The notes under the pieces: generated by a model
The model's input: only the letters and a program-made list of their open reading frames with translations
The model's database searches: none
What the model was told of the DNA's origin: nothing
Assembly: GCA_052034295.1 (NCBI GenBank)
Contig: JBPOIS010000196.1
Location: 1 to 6,946, forward strand
Direction: 5' to 3'
Length of the DNA stretch: 6,946 bases
Origin: JBPOIS01 sp052034295
Lineage (GTDB): Bacteria > Pseudomonadota > Gammaproteobacteria > Pseudomonadales > Moraxellaceae
Position numbers and translations under genes: made by a program
Shown: one piece after another, positions 1 to 5,330 of the stretch
How the letters are laid out: each line of letters begins with the position of its first letter
How positions within the stretch are numbered: position 1 is the first letter of the stretch

Positions 1-32
1 TGCCGGGCCAGCGGGCTGGATGGGGAGGCCAT
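1..32 (-). CDS. gspK: GspK minor pseudopilin, N-terminal fragment (runs off window)
   Basis: Only about ten codons are visible, reading MASPSSPLAR from an ATG at 32..30, two bases after the gspJ stop codon (TGA at 37..35). A GGAG sequence lies ten bases upstream of the ATG, inside the end of gspJ. In T2SS operons gspK (xcpX) normally follows gspJ directly, and GspK proteins begin with a short polar, basic leader before the prepilin cleavage site, which is what this stub looks like. The hydrophobic segment and cleavage site lie outside the window, so the assignment rests on position and start context alone. GspK is the large pseudopilin that caps the pseudopilus tip with GspI and GspJ. Confidence 0.55.
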   Translation of the reverse strand, partial: MASPSSPLAR

Positions 33-34
33 GG

Positions 35-754
35 TCAGGGTGCTCCGGTCGGGGGCGTGCTGCTGGCTGGGGCTGCCGGCATCACCGCACTGAGGGTCTG
101 GCGCAGTTTTTCTGTGGGGCCAGTCAAAACGAACCGCCACAGCCGTGGCTGGCCGTGCTGCTCAAAGCGCACCTCAAGCCCCAGCGGCACATTGCCCGCC
201 TGCTCCAGTGCGGTGGGTGCCTGCGCTGATCCGGAGGCCGCCGCGGGGGCAGGCCACTGGCTGAGCGGATCGGGGTTGAGGACCTGCACCTGCCAGTTGC
301 TGACCCCACGCAACAGCACCAGTCGGCTGGGGGCACCAGCACTGACCTGATCGGCACGCGCATAGCGCTCCCGCACCAGCCGGTCCTGATCCAGCCGATA
401 GACGATGCGCTGCAGGCGCAACTGCCGGGGAAAGCGCGGGTCGGGGGGTGCCTCCCGGGTCAGCGCCAGCTGGTCCGGAGTCAGCAGCAGTGCCCCCTGT
501 GGCTGGCTGGGGTCCGGACCTGACACGGGCCGGGCCACCAGCTCCCGACTGTCCCGCAGCAATTGCAAATAGGCCTCCTGGGCCGCCAGCAACTGCGCCG
601 CCTGGACATCCGCACGCTCACGGGTCTGCATCAGCACCTGAAACAGCTTCCAGCCTGCCGCCGCCAGCAGCGCAAAAATGGCCATGGCCACCATCAGCTC
701 CAGCAGGGTGAAGCCAGAGGCCGGGCGGTTGTTGATGGGCAAAAAAGAGTTCAT
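35..754 (-). CDS. gspJ: Type II secretion minor pseudopilin GspJ
   Basis: A 239-residue minor pseudopilin of the T2SS (XcpW family) that forms the pseudopilus tip with GspH, GspI and GspK in the inner membrane and periplasm. The N-terminus has a class III prepilin signal: a 14-residue leader ending in Gly14, then FTLLELM with the conserved Glu at +5 (Glu19), followed by a hydrophobic helix to about residue 35. The prepilin peptidase would cut after Gly14. GspJ-like features follow: YRLDQDRLVRERY at 119-131 and LGLEVRFEQHGQPRLWRF at 191-208. An Ala/Ser/Pro-rich insert sits at about 168-181 and an Ala/Pro/Ser/Thr-rich tail at about 223-239. The ATG overlaps the gspI stop as ATGA with no clear Shine-Dalgarno, so translation is probably coupled to gspI. 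gspK follows after two bases. Confidence 0.93.
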   Translation of the reverse strand: MNSFLPINNRPASGFTLLELMVAMAIFALLAAAGWKLFQVLMQTRERADVQAAQLLAAQEAYLQLLRDSRELVARPVSGPDPSQPQGALLLTPDQLALTREAPPDPRFPRQLRLQRIVYRLDQDRLVRERYARADQVSAGAPSRLVLLRGVSNWQVQVLNPDPLSQWPAPAAASGSAQAPTALEQAGNVPLGLEVRFEQHGQPRLWRFVLTGPTEKLRQTLSAVMPAAPASSTPPTGAP

Positions 755-1146
755 GAGGTCTGCGGCCGGGTCAGGTACACCACCAGCGACTGGACCGGGC
801 GGTCGCCCTCCCGGACGGGGGCCACATACACCTGCAGGTCCACCCGGCGGACTTCGGTCAGCGGCGTCGGGGTGACCACCCAGCGCACCAGCCAGTCCCG
901 GCCCTGCTCCTGCACCGTGGACTCGCCCTGCCCCTCCAGCCAGGCCTGCTGGATCTGCCAGAGGCTGGCCTGATTCATGGCCACCCAGTGCGCCCCGGTG
1001 CGGTCATTGAGGCCATCCACCTGGGCCAGATAATTGCGGCTGACCTTGGTCAGGGCCAGCGCCGCCACGGCAAAAATGGCCAGGGCCACCATCACTTCCA
1101 GCAGGGTAAAACCCGCAGACGTGCGGCGTCGGTCAGTCGGTGTCAT
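751..1146 (-). CDS. gspI: Type II secretion minor pseudopilin GspI
   Basis: A 131-residue minor pseudopilin (XcpV family) that nucleates the T2SS pseudopilus tip with GspJ and GspK. The leader of 12 residues, with three arginines, ends at Gly12; FTLLEVMVALAIF follows, with Glu17 at mature position +5 and a hydrophobic helix to about residue 32. AHWVAMNQ at about 50 is typical of GspI. Of the two in-frame ATGs at 1152 and 1146, I chose 1146 because GGGAAG lies six bases before it, while it directly abuts the 1152 ATG; using 1152 would add Met-Ala. An upstream extension to 1332 is only the overlap with gspH in another frame. The start lies 14 bases inside the end of gspH, and the stop overlaps the gspJ start as ATGA. 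Confidence 0.93.
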   Translation of the reverse strand: MTPTDRRRTSAGFTLLEVMVALAIFAVAALALTKVSRNYLAQVDGLNDRTGAHWVAMNQASLWQIQQAWLEGQGESTVQEQGRDWLVRWVVTPTPLTEVRRVDLQVYVAPVREGDRPVQSLVVYLTRPQTS

Positions 1147-1663
1147 CGCCATCTTCCCGGTGACTGATGCGGCCCGTGTCGGCCACATACAGGGGCTCAC
1201 CCAGCGGCTGCTGGTCCTGCAACAACTGGATACGTGCCGGATTGGCCTCGCCATTGCCATACCAGAGCAGCACCGGGGCCTGTGCATCCAGCGGTGCGGC
1301 GGCGGGGTCAGGCTGCTGCGGTGCCAGCGCACTCACCTGTGCCCCCATCCCCTCCGGCAAGGGCCGGAAGGCAAAGGCCGGATCCGCCTGCCAGCGTGCT
1401 GCCGCCTCCCTGGCGTCCGGGTCCAGCCGCACCACCTGATAGCCTGCGGGCTGATCATTGCGGGGCAGCTGCCAGCGCACCCCCAGCGGCTGCATTTGTT
1501 CTTCGGACTCCAGACGCACCAGCGCCAGATCATCTTCCAGCCGTGCCAGCACCAGCCGCTGCTCGCGCTGCGCCGACTGGCCCACCGCCAGGCCGACCAT
1601 GCTGGCAAACACCCCGATGATCACGATCACCAGCATCAGCTCAATCAGGGTAAAGCCGCGCAT
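1133..1663 (-). CDS. gspH: Type II secretion minor pseudopilin GspH
   Basis: A 176-residue pseudopilin (XcpU family), a subunit near the tip of the T2SS pseudopilus. It begins MRGFTLIELM: a three-residue leader, predicted prepilin-peptidase cleavage after Gly3, Glu8 at mature +5, then a hydrophobic helix to about residue 27. The C-terminal strand segment VLLWYGNGEANPARIQLL (131-148) fits the GspH domain, and a Pro/Ala/Gln-rich loop lies at about 114-130. I chose the ATG at 1663 because GAAGG stands seven bases upstream. An in-frame GTG at 1687 would give an 11-residue leader and overlap the tetR stop; it has a poorer ribosome binding site but cannot be excluded. The gene follows tetR by ten bases and its end overlaps gspI. 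It could be called gspG-like by general homology, but the length and sequence fit GspH better. Confidence 0.88.
   Translation of the reverse strand: MRGFTLIELMLVIVIIGVFASMVGLAVGQSAQREQRLVLARLEDDLALVRLESEEQMQPLGVRWQLPRNDQPAGYQVVRLDPDAREAAARWQADPAFAFRPLPEGMGAQVSALAPQQPDPAAAPLDAQAPVLLWYGNGEANPARIQLLQDQQPLGEPLYVADTGRISHREDGDDTD
1153..1158 (-). promoter_or_regulatory. Shine-Dalgarno GGGAAG that decides the gspI start
   Basis: Reads GGGAAG on the minus strand inside the last codons of gspH, six bases before the ATG at 1146 and zero bases before the ATG at 1152. Normal spacing therefore favours the inner ATG. Confidence 0.6.
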
Positions 1664-1670
1664 CCCTGCG

Positions 1671-1675
1671 CCTTC
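1671..1675 (-). promoter_or_regulatory. Shine-Dalgarno GAAGG of gspH overlapping the tetR stop codon
   Basis: The minus strand reads TGAAGG, so the last two bases of the tetR stop codon (1676..1674) are the first two bases of the GAAGG ribosome binding site. The spacer to the gspH ATG is seven bases. A ribosome terminating on tetR would sit on the gspH initiation region, so the two genes are probably translationally linked. Confidence 0.6.
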
Positions 1676-2294
1676 AGGGCTGGCCACGGTCCGCCAGCGC
1701 CTGCGCCTGCAGGGGCAGGGCCAGCATGTGTTCGATCAGGGCCACCCGCAGGCTGTCACGCACCCCCAGATAACGCTGATAAAAACTTGAATTCAGAATC
1801 GCCGCCCCGCCATAGGTCATCGACCAGATGGCAGCCAGATAATCCCGCACCGGCAGGCTGCTGCCCTGTTGCTGCAGATGCTCAGTGGTCAGGGCAATGA
1901 TCCGCCGCAGCCGCTGCTTGCGGATGCGGTACAGCTGGCCAAACAGTGGACGCAGGCTGGCATTGCCCGAGGCCAGCCGCTCCTCGATCTGGTGCAGCAG
2001 CACGGTGCGCTCGGAATGGTGCAGGTGATGCAACATGTACACCATCACCCGCTCGGCAAACGGCATGTCTTCATGCGCCACCATGTCCAGCAGGGTCTGC
2101 TCATGGCGGATGATCAGGTGCAGGTACAGCTCATCCTTGCTCTGGAAATGCTTGTACAGCGTGCCCTTGGCCAGGTCCAGTGCCATGGCCAGCGCATCCA
2201 GGGTCATCCCGGATTCGCCGTTTTCCAGCAACAGCTGCTCTGCCACTTCAAAGATCTGCGCCTCACGCGCACGAAACTGGGCCTGACGATCCAT
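1674..2294 (-). CDS. TetR/AcrR family transcriptional regulator
   Basis: A 206-residue, all-helical DNA-binding protein of usual TetR length. The TetR_N domain covers about residues 10-58, with the helix-turn-helix and following tyrosine at 30-50 (TLDALAMALDLAKGTLYKHF) and then QSKDELY. The remaining about 150 residues form the ligand and dimer domain, which I cannot assign to a ligand class; a histidine cluster (His89, 90, 92, 93, with His101 nearby) is visible. The ATG at 2294 overlaps the tatD stop as TGATG and has GGGAG eight bases upstream. Reading further upstream gives only low-complexity sequence overlapping tatD in another frame. Most TetR proteins repress nearby genes and respond to a small molecule. 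Its co-directional place before gspH suggests, without proving, a role in gsp or envelope regulation. Confidence 0.92.
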   Translation of the reverse strand: MDRQAQFRAREAQIFEVAEQLLLENGESGMTLDALAMALDLAKGTLYKHFQSKDELYLHLIIRHEQTLLDMVAHEDMPFAERVMVYMLHHLHHSERTVLLHQIEERLASGNASLRPLFGQLYRIRKQRLRRIIALTTEHLQQQGSSLPVRDYLAAIWSMTYGGAAILNSSFYQRYLGVRDSLRVALIEHMLALPLQAQALADRGQP

Positions 2295-3115
2295 CAGCGC
2301 TGCTCCCCCGTCTGACTGTGCACCCTGCGTTGGCCATCCTGTGCGGCCGCCTGCCGCAGGGCCATGAAGTTGGCCGTGGTGCAGGCCGCCACTTCGGCCT
2401 CGTCCAGCCCCCTGACCTCGGCCACCACCCGCAGCACCCCCGGCAGGTAAGCCGGTTCGTTGGGTTTGCCACGCCATGGCACCGGGGCCAGATAGGGGCT
2501 GTCGGTTTCGATCAGCAGGCGGTCGAGCGGCACCTGCGCCAGCACGTCACGCAGCGGCTGGGCATTTTTGAAGCTGATGATGCCGGAAAAGGAAATGTAC
2601 AGCCCCAGCTCCAGGGCCGCCCGCGCGGTGTCCCAGTCTTCGGTAAAACAGTGCAGGATGCCGTGACGGGCCTGCTGCTCGCGCAGGATGGCCAGCGTGT
2701 CGGCACGGGCCTCACGACAGTGCACGATCACGGGTTTGCCCAGCTGCTGGCTGGCCTGGATGTGGTGGGCAAAACTCTGCTGCTGCGCGGCCTTGAGCTC
2801 ATCACTGTAGTGGTAATCCAGCCCGGTTTCACCGATGGCCCAGACCTCCTCAGCCTGGCCCAGTTCGCACAGCGTCTCCACGGTGGCACGCTGCAGCATC
2901 GTCAGGTTTTCGCAGGGGTGTACACCCACACTGATGCCCACGCCGGGATGCTCACGGGCAATCGCCATCAGGCGCCCGTGGTCGTCCAGATCCACCGCCA
3001 CCGCCAAAAACTGCTGGACCCCGGCGGCACGCGCCGCATCCAGCGCTGCCGCAAGCGAGCCCTGATGCGCGCTCAGGTCCAGCCGGTCCAGATGACAATG
3101 CGAATCAATCAACAC
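2294..3115 (-). CDS. tatD: TatD-family metal-dependent hydrolase (DNase)
   Basis: A 273-residue TIM-barrel amidohydrolase of the TatD/YcfH family, cytoplasmic and metal-dependent; characterised members have 3'-5' exonuclease or DNase activity. Expected metal ligands are all present: His6 and His8 in IDSHCHLD, Glu96 in GETGLDYHYS, His132 in VIVHCREA, His155 in ILHCFTE, and Asp205 in IETDSPYL. The C-terminal TTANFMAL element typical of the family is at about 246-253. The start is GTG at 3115, giving the usual MLIDSHCHLD; an in-frame TGA at 3130..3128 rules out longer forms, and a TTG at 3112 is the only nearby alternative. GAGG lies ten bases upstream. The pairing with pilZ and holB is common in Pseudomonas-like genomes. 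In function it may be closer to YcfH than to E. coli TatD itself, so the symbol is a family label. Confidence 0.93.
   Translation of the reverse strand: MLIDSHCHLDRLDLSAHQGSLAAALDAARAAGVQQFLAVAVDLDDHGRLMAIAREHPGVGISVGVHPCENLTMLQRATVETLCELGQAEEVWAIGETGLDYHYSDELKAAQQQSFAHHIQASQQLGKPVIVHCREARADTLAILREQQARHGILHCFTEDWDTARAALELGLYISFSGIISFKNAQPLRDVLAQVPLDRLLIETDSPYLAPVPWRGKPNEPAYLPGVLRVVAEVRGLDEAEVAACTTANFMALRQAAAQDGQRRVHSQTGEQR
2303..2307 (-). promoter_or_regulatory. Shine-Dalgarno GGGAG of the tetR gene
   Basis: GGGAG on the minus strand lies eight bases before the ATG at 2294, within the last codons of tatD. It supports the TGATG-overlapping start over any upstream start. Confidence 0.55.
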
Positions 3116-3177
3116 CCGTGTTTTGCCTCATGGTCTGAATGTGGTGGACAGGTCCGGCTGCTGGGCCAGTCCTGCGC

Positions 3178-3522
3178 TTACATGGTGAAGGTCTGCCGGT
3201 CAGCCCCGGCCTGGCCCGCCAGCATTTTTTCAATTTCGTTGCGCAGCCGGGTGCCTTCATCGCCGGTCAATTGTACGCCAAAGCCTGCCGGGCGCATGCC
3301 CTGATTGCGGTGGTGGTACCAGACCACCTTGCCGGTCACCGGATAGCGCTCACTGGAACCCGGCAAAGTCACCACCACAAACACCTCCTGACCCAGCGCG
3401 GCCGGACGGGTGCTGGACACAAACAGCCCGCCCCCCAGCACATAGGGCATATAACTGCTGAACAGGGTGGGCAGGTCGGGAATCACCAGGTTAAGGATTC
3501 CACCGGCGCGGGGAGGCATCAT
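3178..3522 (-). CDS. pilZ: Type IV pilus biogenesis PilZ protein
   Basis: A 114-residue single-domain PilZ protein needed for type IV pilus assembly, known in Pseudomonas and Xanthomonas relatives to act in the cytoplasm with the assembly machinery (FimX/PilB in Xanthomonas). Features shared with P. aeruginosa PilZ as I recall it are the opening GILNLVIPD, the segment SSYMPYVLGGGLFV, PVTGKVVW in mid-protein, AGFGVQL, and the tail DRQTFTM. The N-terminal RxxxR motif that binds cyclic di-GMP in canonical PilZ domains is absent, as expected for this subclass, so direct c-di-GMP binding is unlikely. Two adjacent ATGs occur (3522 and 3519); AAGGAG lies ten bases before the first, which I chose. 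The stop is TAA. It lies 39 bases after holB and 62 bases before tatD. Confidence 0.95.
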   Translation of the reverse strand: MMPPRAGGILNLVIPDLPTLFSSYMPYVLGGGLFVSSTRPAALGQEVFVVVTLPGSSERYPVTGKVVWYHHRNQGMRPAGFGVQLTGDEGTRLRNEIEKMLAGQAGADRQTFTM

Positions 3523-3532
3523 GTTGGGGTCA

Positions 3533-3538
3533 CTCCTT
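3533..3538 (-). promoter_or_regulatory. Shine-Dalgarno AAGGAG of pilZ
   Basis: A near-consensus AAGGAG on the minus strand in the 39-base holB-pilZ gap, with a ten-base spacer to the ATG at 3522 and thirteen to the ATG at 3519. It is the strongest ribosome binding site in the window and favours the first ATG. Confidence 0.65.
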
Positions 3539-3561
3539 GTGTTGCATTGTCTGGGTCCTGC

Positions 3562-4566
3562 TCAGCCCCCGTGCAGCACCACCTCGGCGGCCGCAGCAGG
3601 ACGGAGCTGCTGCAGGACGCTGTCATAGACCAGCGCTTCCTGCACGTTCTGCGCCAGCAGCGGGGCACACTGCGCGGCCAGCCCCTGCAGCTGGACCAGC
3701 TGGGGCACCGAAAACCGGTCCGGCAACTCCCCCCAGGACAGGTCATCCTGCCACACCGGCTGCTGCAGCTTCAGGGCCAGCACATCATGCACCATCCACG
3801 ACAGCAACTCAAAAAAATCCTGCACCGGCAGCTTTTTTTGCCAGGCCGCAGACAGGTCCCAGATCTGCCGGGGCGACTGCAGCAGGCGCTGCCAGTCGGC
3901 CAGCCACACCGCCCGCAGCGCCCACAGCGGCCCCTGATGCAGGGCCATGGCCCGCAGCGGGGCGCCGGCACTGACCCGCAACAGCCGCTGGGCCGTGGCC
4001 TCATCCACCCCCAGCTGGGCCTGCACATGCGCCTGTGCCGCTGAGGCATCGACCCGGCCCAGCTCAATGCGCTGCACCCGGCTGCGCACCGTGGCCGGCA
4101 GCTGCATCAACTGGTCACTGACCAGTACAAACAGCACCTGCTCGCCCGGCTCCTCCAGCGTCTTGAGCAGCGCATTGGCCGCTGCCGGATTCAGGCGTTC
4201 AGCCGGGTCCACCAGCACCACCCGCCAGTGCGACTGGGTTTGCTGCACAAAGCCCTGCAGCTCGCGCACCTGATCAATTTTGATCACCTTGCTGGTGCGG
4301 CCCTTGGCATCGGTCTGTGGCGACAGCCGATAAAATGCCGGATGGGTCCCGGCCTGCAGCCACTGGCAACTGCTGCATTCGCCACAGGCGCGATCTTCCT
4401 CGCGCTGCGCACACAGCAGCCACGCCACCAGCACCCCGGCAAAATGGCGCTTGCCGGTGCCAGAGGCTCCACTGAGCAGCAGCGCATGGGGCCAGCGCGG
4501 GTGGCGCGCACGCAACTGCGCCCAGACCGTCTGCTGCCAGGGCAGCACAGTCTGCACCGGGTTCAT
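3562..4566 (-). CDS. holB: DNA polymerase III delta' subunit (clamp loader)
   Basis: A 334-residue delta' subunit, the stator of the clamp loader that, with delta and tau/gamma, opens and places the beta sliding clamp on DNA; E. coli HolB is of similar length. The N-terminal AAA+ domain shows HALLLSGASGTGKR (27-40), a Walker-A-like loop with Arg in place of the final Ser/Thr, and four zinc-module cysteines (Cys52, Cys61, Cys64, Cys67). RVVLVDPAERLNPAAANALL (115-134) and KTLEEP (135-140) are the conserved core. The usual SRC motif reads SRV here (Ser162-Arg163-Val164). The C-terminal helical collar domain is less conserved. The ATG at 4566 overlaps the kdsB stop as ATGA, with no good Shine-Dalgarno, which suggests coupling. 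An in-frame extension to 4734 is low-complexity sequence overlapping kdsB and is not real. Confidence 0.94.
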   Translation of the reverse strand: MNPVQTVLPWQQTVWAQLRARHPRWPHALLLSGASGTGKRHFAGVLVAWLLCAQREEDRACGECSSCQWLQAGTHPAFYRLSPQTDAKGRTSKVIKIDQVRELQGFVQQTQSHWRVVLVDPAERLNPAAANALLKTLEEPGEQVLFVLVSDQLMQLPATVRSRVQRIELGRVDASAAQAHVQAQLGVDEATAQRLLRVSAGAPLRAMALHQGPLWALRAVWLADWQRLLQSPRQIWDLSAAWQKKLPVQDFFELLSWMVHDVLALKLQQPVWQDDLSWGELPDRFSVPQLVQLQGLAAQCAPLLAQNVQEALVYDSVLQQLRPAAAAEVVLHGG

Positions 4567-5330
4567 CCGGCAAAGCACGCCGCAGGCAGTGCGCGCAGCC
4601 GCTCCAGATCCTCCAGCGTGTCCACGCCCGGCGGCAGCGCCGCCAATGCCGGCGCAATGGCGATTTTTTGCCCCTGCTCCAGCACCCGCAGCTGCTCCAG
4701 CGATTCCAGCTGTTCCAGTGCCCCCTGCGGCCACTGGGAAAACTGCGCCAGCAGCGCCACCCGATAGGCATACACGCCCAGATGGCGCATCGCCCCGGCG
4801 GGCACCTGCGACAGGCCGGCCAGTACCGCGTCACGGTCGCAGGGGATCGGGCTGCGGCTAAAGTACAGCGCCTGCTGCCGGGCGCAGACCACCTTCACCA
4901 CCGAAGGCCGCAAAAACTCTGCCACGTCGTGGATCGGCTCACACAGCGTGGCCATGGCACAGTCCGGCTGCGCCAGCAACAGCGCCGTGACCTGCTCAAT
5001 CAGCGCCGCAGGCACCAGCGGCTCATCGCCCTGCACATTGATCACCACATCCTCAGGATGCCAGCCGCGCAGGCGGGCCACTTCCGCCAGCCGGTCGGTG
5101 CCGGACGGGTGCGCAGCAGCGGTCATCACCACCTCGGCCCCGACCTCCCGACACACTGCGGCAATGCGTTCATCATCGGTGGCCACGCACAGGTCATCCA
5201 CCCCGGCAATCTGCCGCGCCTGCTGCACCACGCGCACAATCAGCGGCTGGCCGTGCAGGTCCAGCAGCGGCTTGCCAGGCAGGCGACTGCTGCCATAACG
5301 CGCTGGAATCACCACATGTTTCTGCGTCAT
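4563..5330 (-). CDS. kdsB: 3-deoxy-manno-octulosonate cytidylyltransferase (CMP-Kdo synthetase)
   Basis: A 255-residue cytoplasmic nucleotidyltransferase that makes CMP-Kdo from CTP and Kdo, supplying the Kdo that WaaA adds to lipid IVA. The nucleotide-binding start VVIPARYGSSRLPGKPL (6-22) is diagnostic. Further family motifs are ATDDERI (50-56), HPSGTDRLAE (74-83), INVQGDEPLV (97-106, with Asp102 the expected metal ligand), YFSRSPIP (156-163), RHLGVYAYR (182-190), LEQLRVLEQG (211-220) and PPGVDTLEDL (233-242). The ATG at 5330 overlaps the lpxK stop as TGATG and has GGGAG eight bases upstream. A GTG at 5345 would add five residues but overlap lpxK by 16 bases. Its end overlaps the holB start. 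Kdo2-lipid A genes on both functional sides fit the role. Confidence 0.96.
   Translation of the reverse strand: MTQKHVVIPARYGSSRLPGKPLLDLHGQPLIVRVVQQARQIAGVDDLCVATDDERIAAVCREVGAEVVMTAAAHPSGTDRLAEVARLRGWHPEDVVINVQGDEPLVPAALIEQVTALLLAQPDCAMATLCEPIHDVAEFLRPSVVKVVCARQQALYFSRSPIPCDRDAVLAGLSQVPAGAMRHLGVYAYRVALLAQFSQWPQGALEQLESLEQLRVLEQGQKIAIAPALAALPPGVDTLEDLERLRALPAACFAG

Noticed and set aside
1034..1900. A 288-codon open frame on the plus strand opposite gspI, gspH and tetR
   Set aside because: Antisense shadow; the translation has no domain-like features and ends in Pro/Ala-rich sequence typical of a GC-rich complement.
2295..2477. A 61-residue N-terminal extension of the TetR protein
   Set aside because: It is Gly/Ala/Arg-rich out-of-frame reading of tatD; the ATG at 2294 has a Shine-Dalgarno and gives a normal TetR length.
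3116..3177. Possible terminator between pilZ and tatD
   Set aside because: Only a four-base inverted repeat (GGAC/GTCC) is visible, with no following T-run, so a rho-independent terminator is not supported.
2180..3304. A 374-codon open frame on the plus strand opposite tatD and tetR
   Set aside because: It lies wholly antisense to well-supported genes, has no recognisable domain, is rich in Arg, Gln and His as expected of a GC-rich complement, and lacks a plausible gene context.
3139..4044. A 301-codon open frame on the plus strand opposite pilZ and holB
   Set aside because: Antisense shadow of two conserved genes with low-complexity Gln/His/Arg-rich translation and no family signature.
4567..4734. 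A 56-residue N-terminal extension of HolB
   Set aside because: The extension is Gly/Ala-rich out-of-frame reading of the kdsB 3' end; the family start MNPVQTVLPWQQ and the ATGA overlap mark the real start at 4566.
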